Shown here piece after piece: positions 63,693-64,000 of a DNA stretch of 64,000 bases. Made by a program: the position numbers and the translations under genes. The stretch spans positions 11,393-75,392 of the forward strand of contig JBBQNN010000008.1 of NCBI GenBank assembly GCA_038329965.1. The letters are read 5' to 3'. Position 1 is the first letter of the stretch; each line of letters begins with the position of its first letter. The notes under the pieces are model-generated. The model saw only the letters and a list, made by a program, of their open reading frames with translations. It was not told the DNA's origin and made no database searches. The DNA is from QHCA01 sp003244095. GTDB lineage: Bacteria > Actinomycetota > Actinomycetes > Mycobacteriales > QHCA01.

Positions 63693-63953
63693 GTGCCCAA
63701 GTCCCGCGTACGTAAGAAGACCGTCTACGTCCCGCCGACCGATGTCCGACCGTCGCCGACCCGCAAGCGTAAACCGAGCTCTCGCGCGCTGCCGATCGTC
63801 GCACTCGCGTTGCTGCTGGCCGGCGTCGCCTGGCTGGTGGTCTATTACCTGTCGCAGGGGGCGTACCCGGTCAAGTCGATCAGCGCGGGCAACCTCGCGG
63901 TCGGCTTCGGCATGCTGGTAGCCGGGCTCGGGGTGCTGACGCAGTGGCGCTAA
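63693..63953 (+). CDS. crgA: Cell division protein CrgA
   Basis: An 86-aa protein with a basic head (MPKSRVRKKTVYVPP, KSRVRKK box) and two TM helices (ALPIVALALLLAGVAWLVVY and AVGFGMLVAGLGVLTQW) around the YLSQGAYPVKSISAGN loop. CrgA coordinates FtsZ, FtsQ and FtsI at the septum and couples growth to division. GTG 63693 has AGGAG 6 nt upstream, and a TACGCT -10-like element is near 63659. Typical near-origin marker of actinomycetes. Confidence 0.96.
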   Translation: MPKSRVRKKTVYVPPTDVRPSPTRKRKPSSRALPIVALALLLAGVAWLVVYYLSQGAYPVKSISAGNLAVGFGMLVAGLGVLTQWR

Positions 63954-63979
63954 TGACAGGCTTGTAATACTCCCCAGGA

Positions 63980-64000
63980 GTTGTCCACAGTGTGGACAAC
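63980..64000. other. Palindrome of two opposed DnaA-box-like sequences (window end)
   Basis: TTGTCCACA (63981-63989) and its inverse TGTGGACAA (63991-63999) face each other around one G. The flanking bases extend this to a perfect 21-bp palindrome. TTGTCCACA is the preferred DnaA box of high-GC actinomycetes. The sequence stops here, so a cluster of boxes cannot be judged. Confidence 0.6.

Noticed and set aside
1..64000. CRISPR arrays, rRNA genes, complete insertion sequences, prophage structural genes
   Set aside because: I looked for regularly spaced direct repeats, rRNA signatures and transposase or phage motifs and saw none. Repeats are limited to the palindromic elements and short tandem units listed.

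Overview
The window is 64 kb of very GC-rich, densely coded DNA from an actinobacterium. Many genes start with GTG or TTG and overlap their neighbour by 1-4 nt. An actinomycete is indicated by the fhaA-fhaB-pstP-rodA-pbpA-pknB block beside trpG/pabA, a class E sortase, a DUF881 gene and crgA. The XRE/DUF397 pair, a DUF574-type methyltransferase, SpoIIE phosphatases with RsbW-like kinases and class 3 LCP proteins fit the same group. Micromonosporaceae, Frankiales or Cryptosporangiaceae-like lineages are plausible, but the genus cannot be fixed from this sequence alone. The right end lies in the near-oriC neighbourhood typical of actinomycetes, and the last 21 bases are a palindrome of two DnaA-box-like sequences.

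Layout. 1-3.1 kb: the tail of a MocR-type regulator, a DJ-1/PfpI gene fragment, and a MarR regulator in front of a 14-TM drug exporter, with two palindromes lying on the exporter promoter. 3.2-7.2 kb: pheA and a DUF4446 gene on the minus strand, divergent from larB-larC and a GDT1-like transporter. 7.2-12.9 kb: a short-chain dehydrogenase, arginine deiminase, a membrane protein, an anti-sigma-type ATPase, a glycerophosphodiesterase and a pyridine nucleotide-disulfide oxidoreductase.

13-30.4 kb is a cell-surface polysaccharide locus. It holds two LCP ligases, an initiating sugar-phosphate transferase, a hexapeptide acetyltransferase, a Wzz/BY-kinase-like protein, a flippase, an O-acyltransferase, a TylF-type methyltransferase and a Wzy/ligase. 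It also holds WlbA-like dehydrogenase, DUF354, WecB, WecC and RfbB genes. Together these suggest a polymer containing an N-acetylmannosaminuronic acid-type sugar and a dTDP-deoxysugar. The locus is interrupted by a DUF559/AbiEi-like gene bracketed by copies of a 59-bp palindromic element, found five times in the window.

30.5-45.2 kb is a mixed accessory region. It contains a small membrane protein, a Nei/Fpg glycosylase, an RsbW-like kinase/unknown/SpoIIE triad, a cation efflux protein, a DUF574 methyltransferase, and a primase-like gene beside a DUF397/XRE pair. It continues with a DksA-like protein, a TetR/F420-type pair, a protein with a duplicated Cys module, a MauE protein, and a threonine dehydratase/PNPOx pair. 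45.2-53.4 kb carries a second MocR gene, a sulfatase, secreted DUF4397 and VWA-like proteins, a PEP-mutase-like enzyme, and a Panacea gene behind a perfect LexA-type SOS box. It then shows signs of decay: two truncated genes joined at one point, and a proline iminopeptidase remnant.

53.6-64 kb: tRNA-Leu(CAG), then the growth and division operon in which the usual pknA place is taken by a kinase-less single-PASTA membrane protein. A minus-strand run follows (DUF881, sortase, a 56-aa membrane protein, trpG/pabA), and crgA closes the window.
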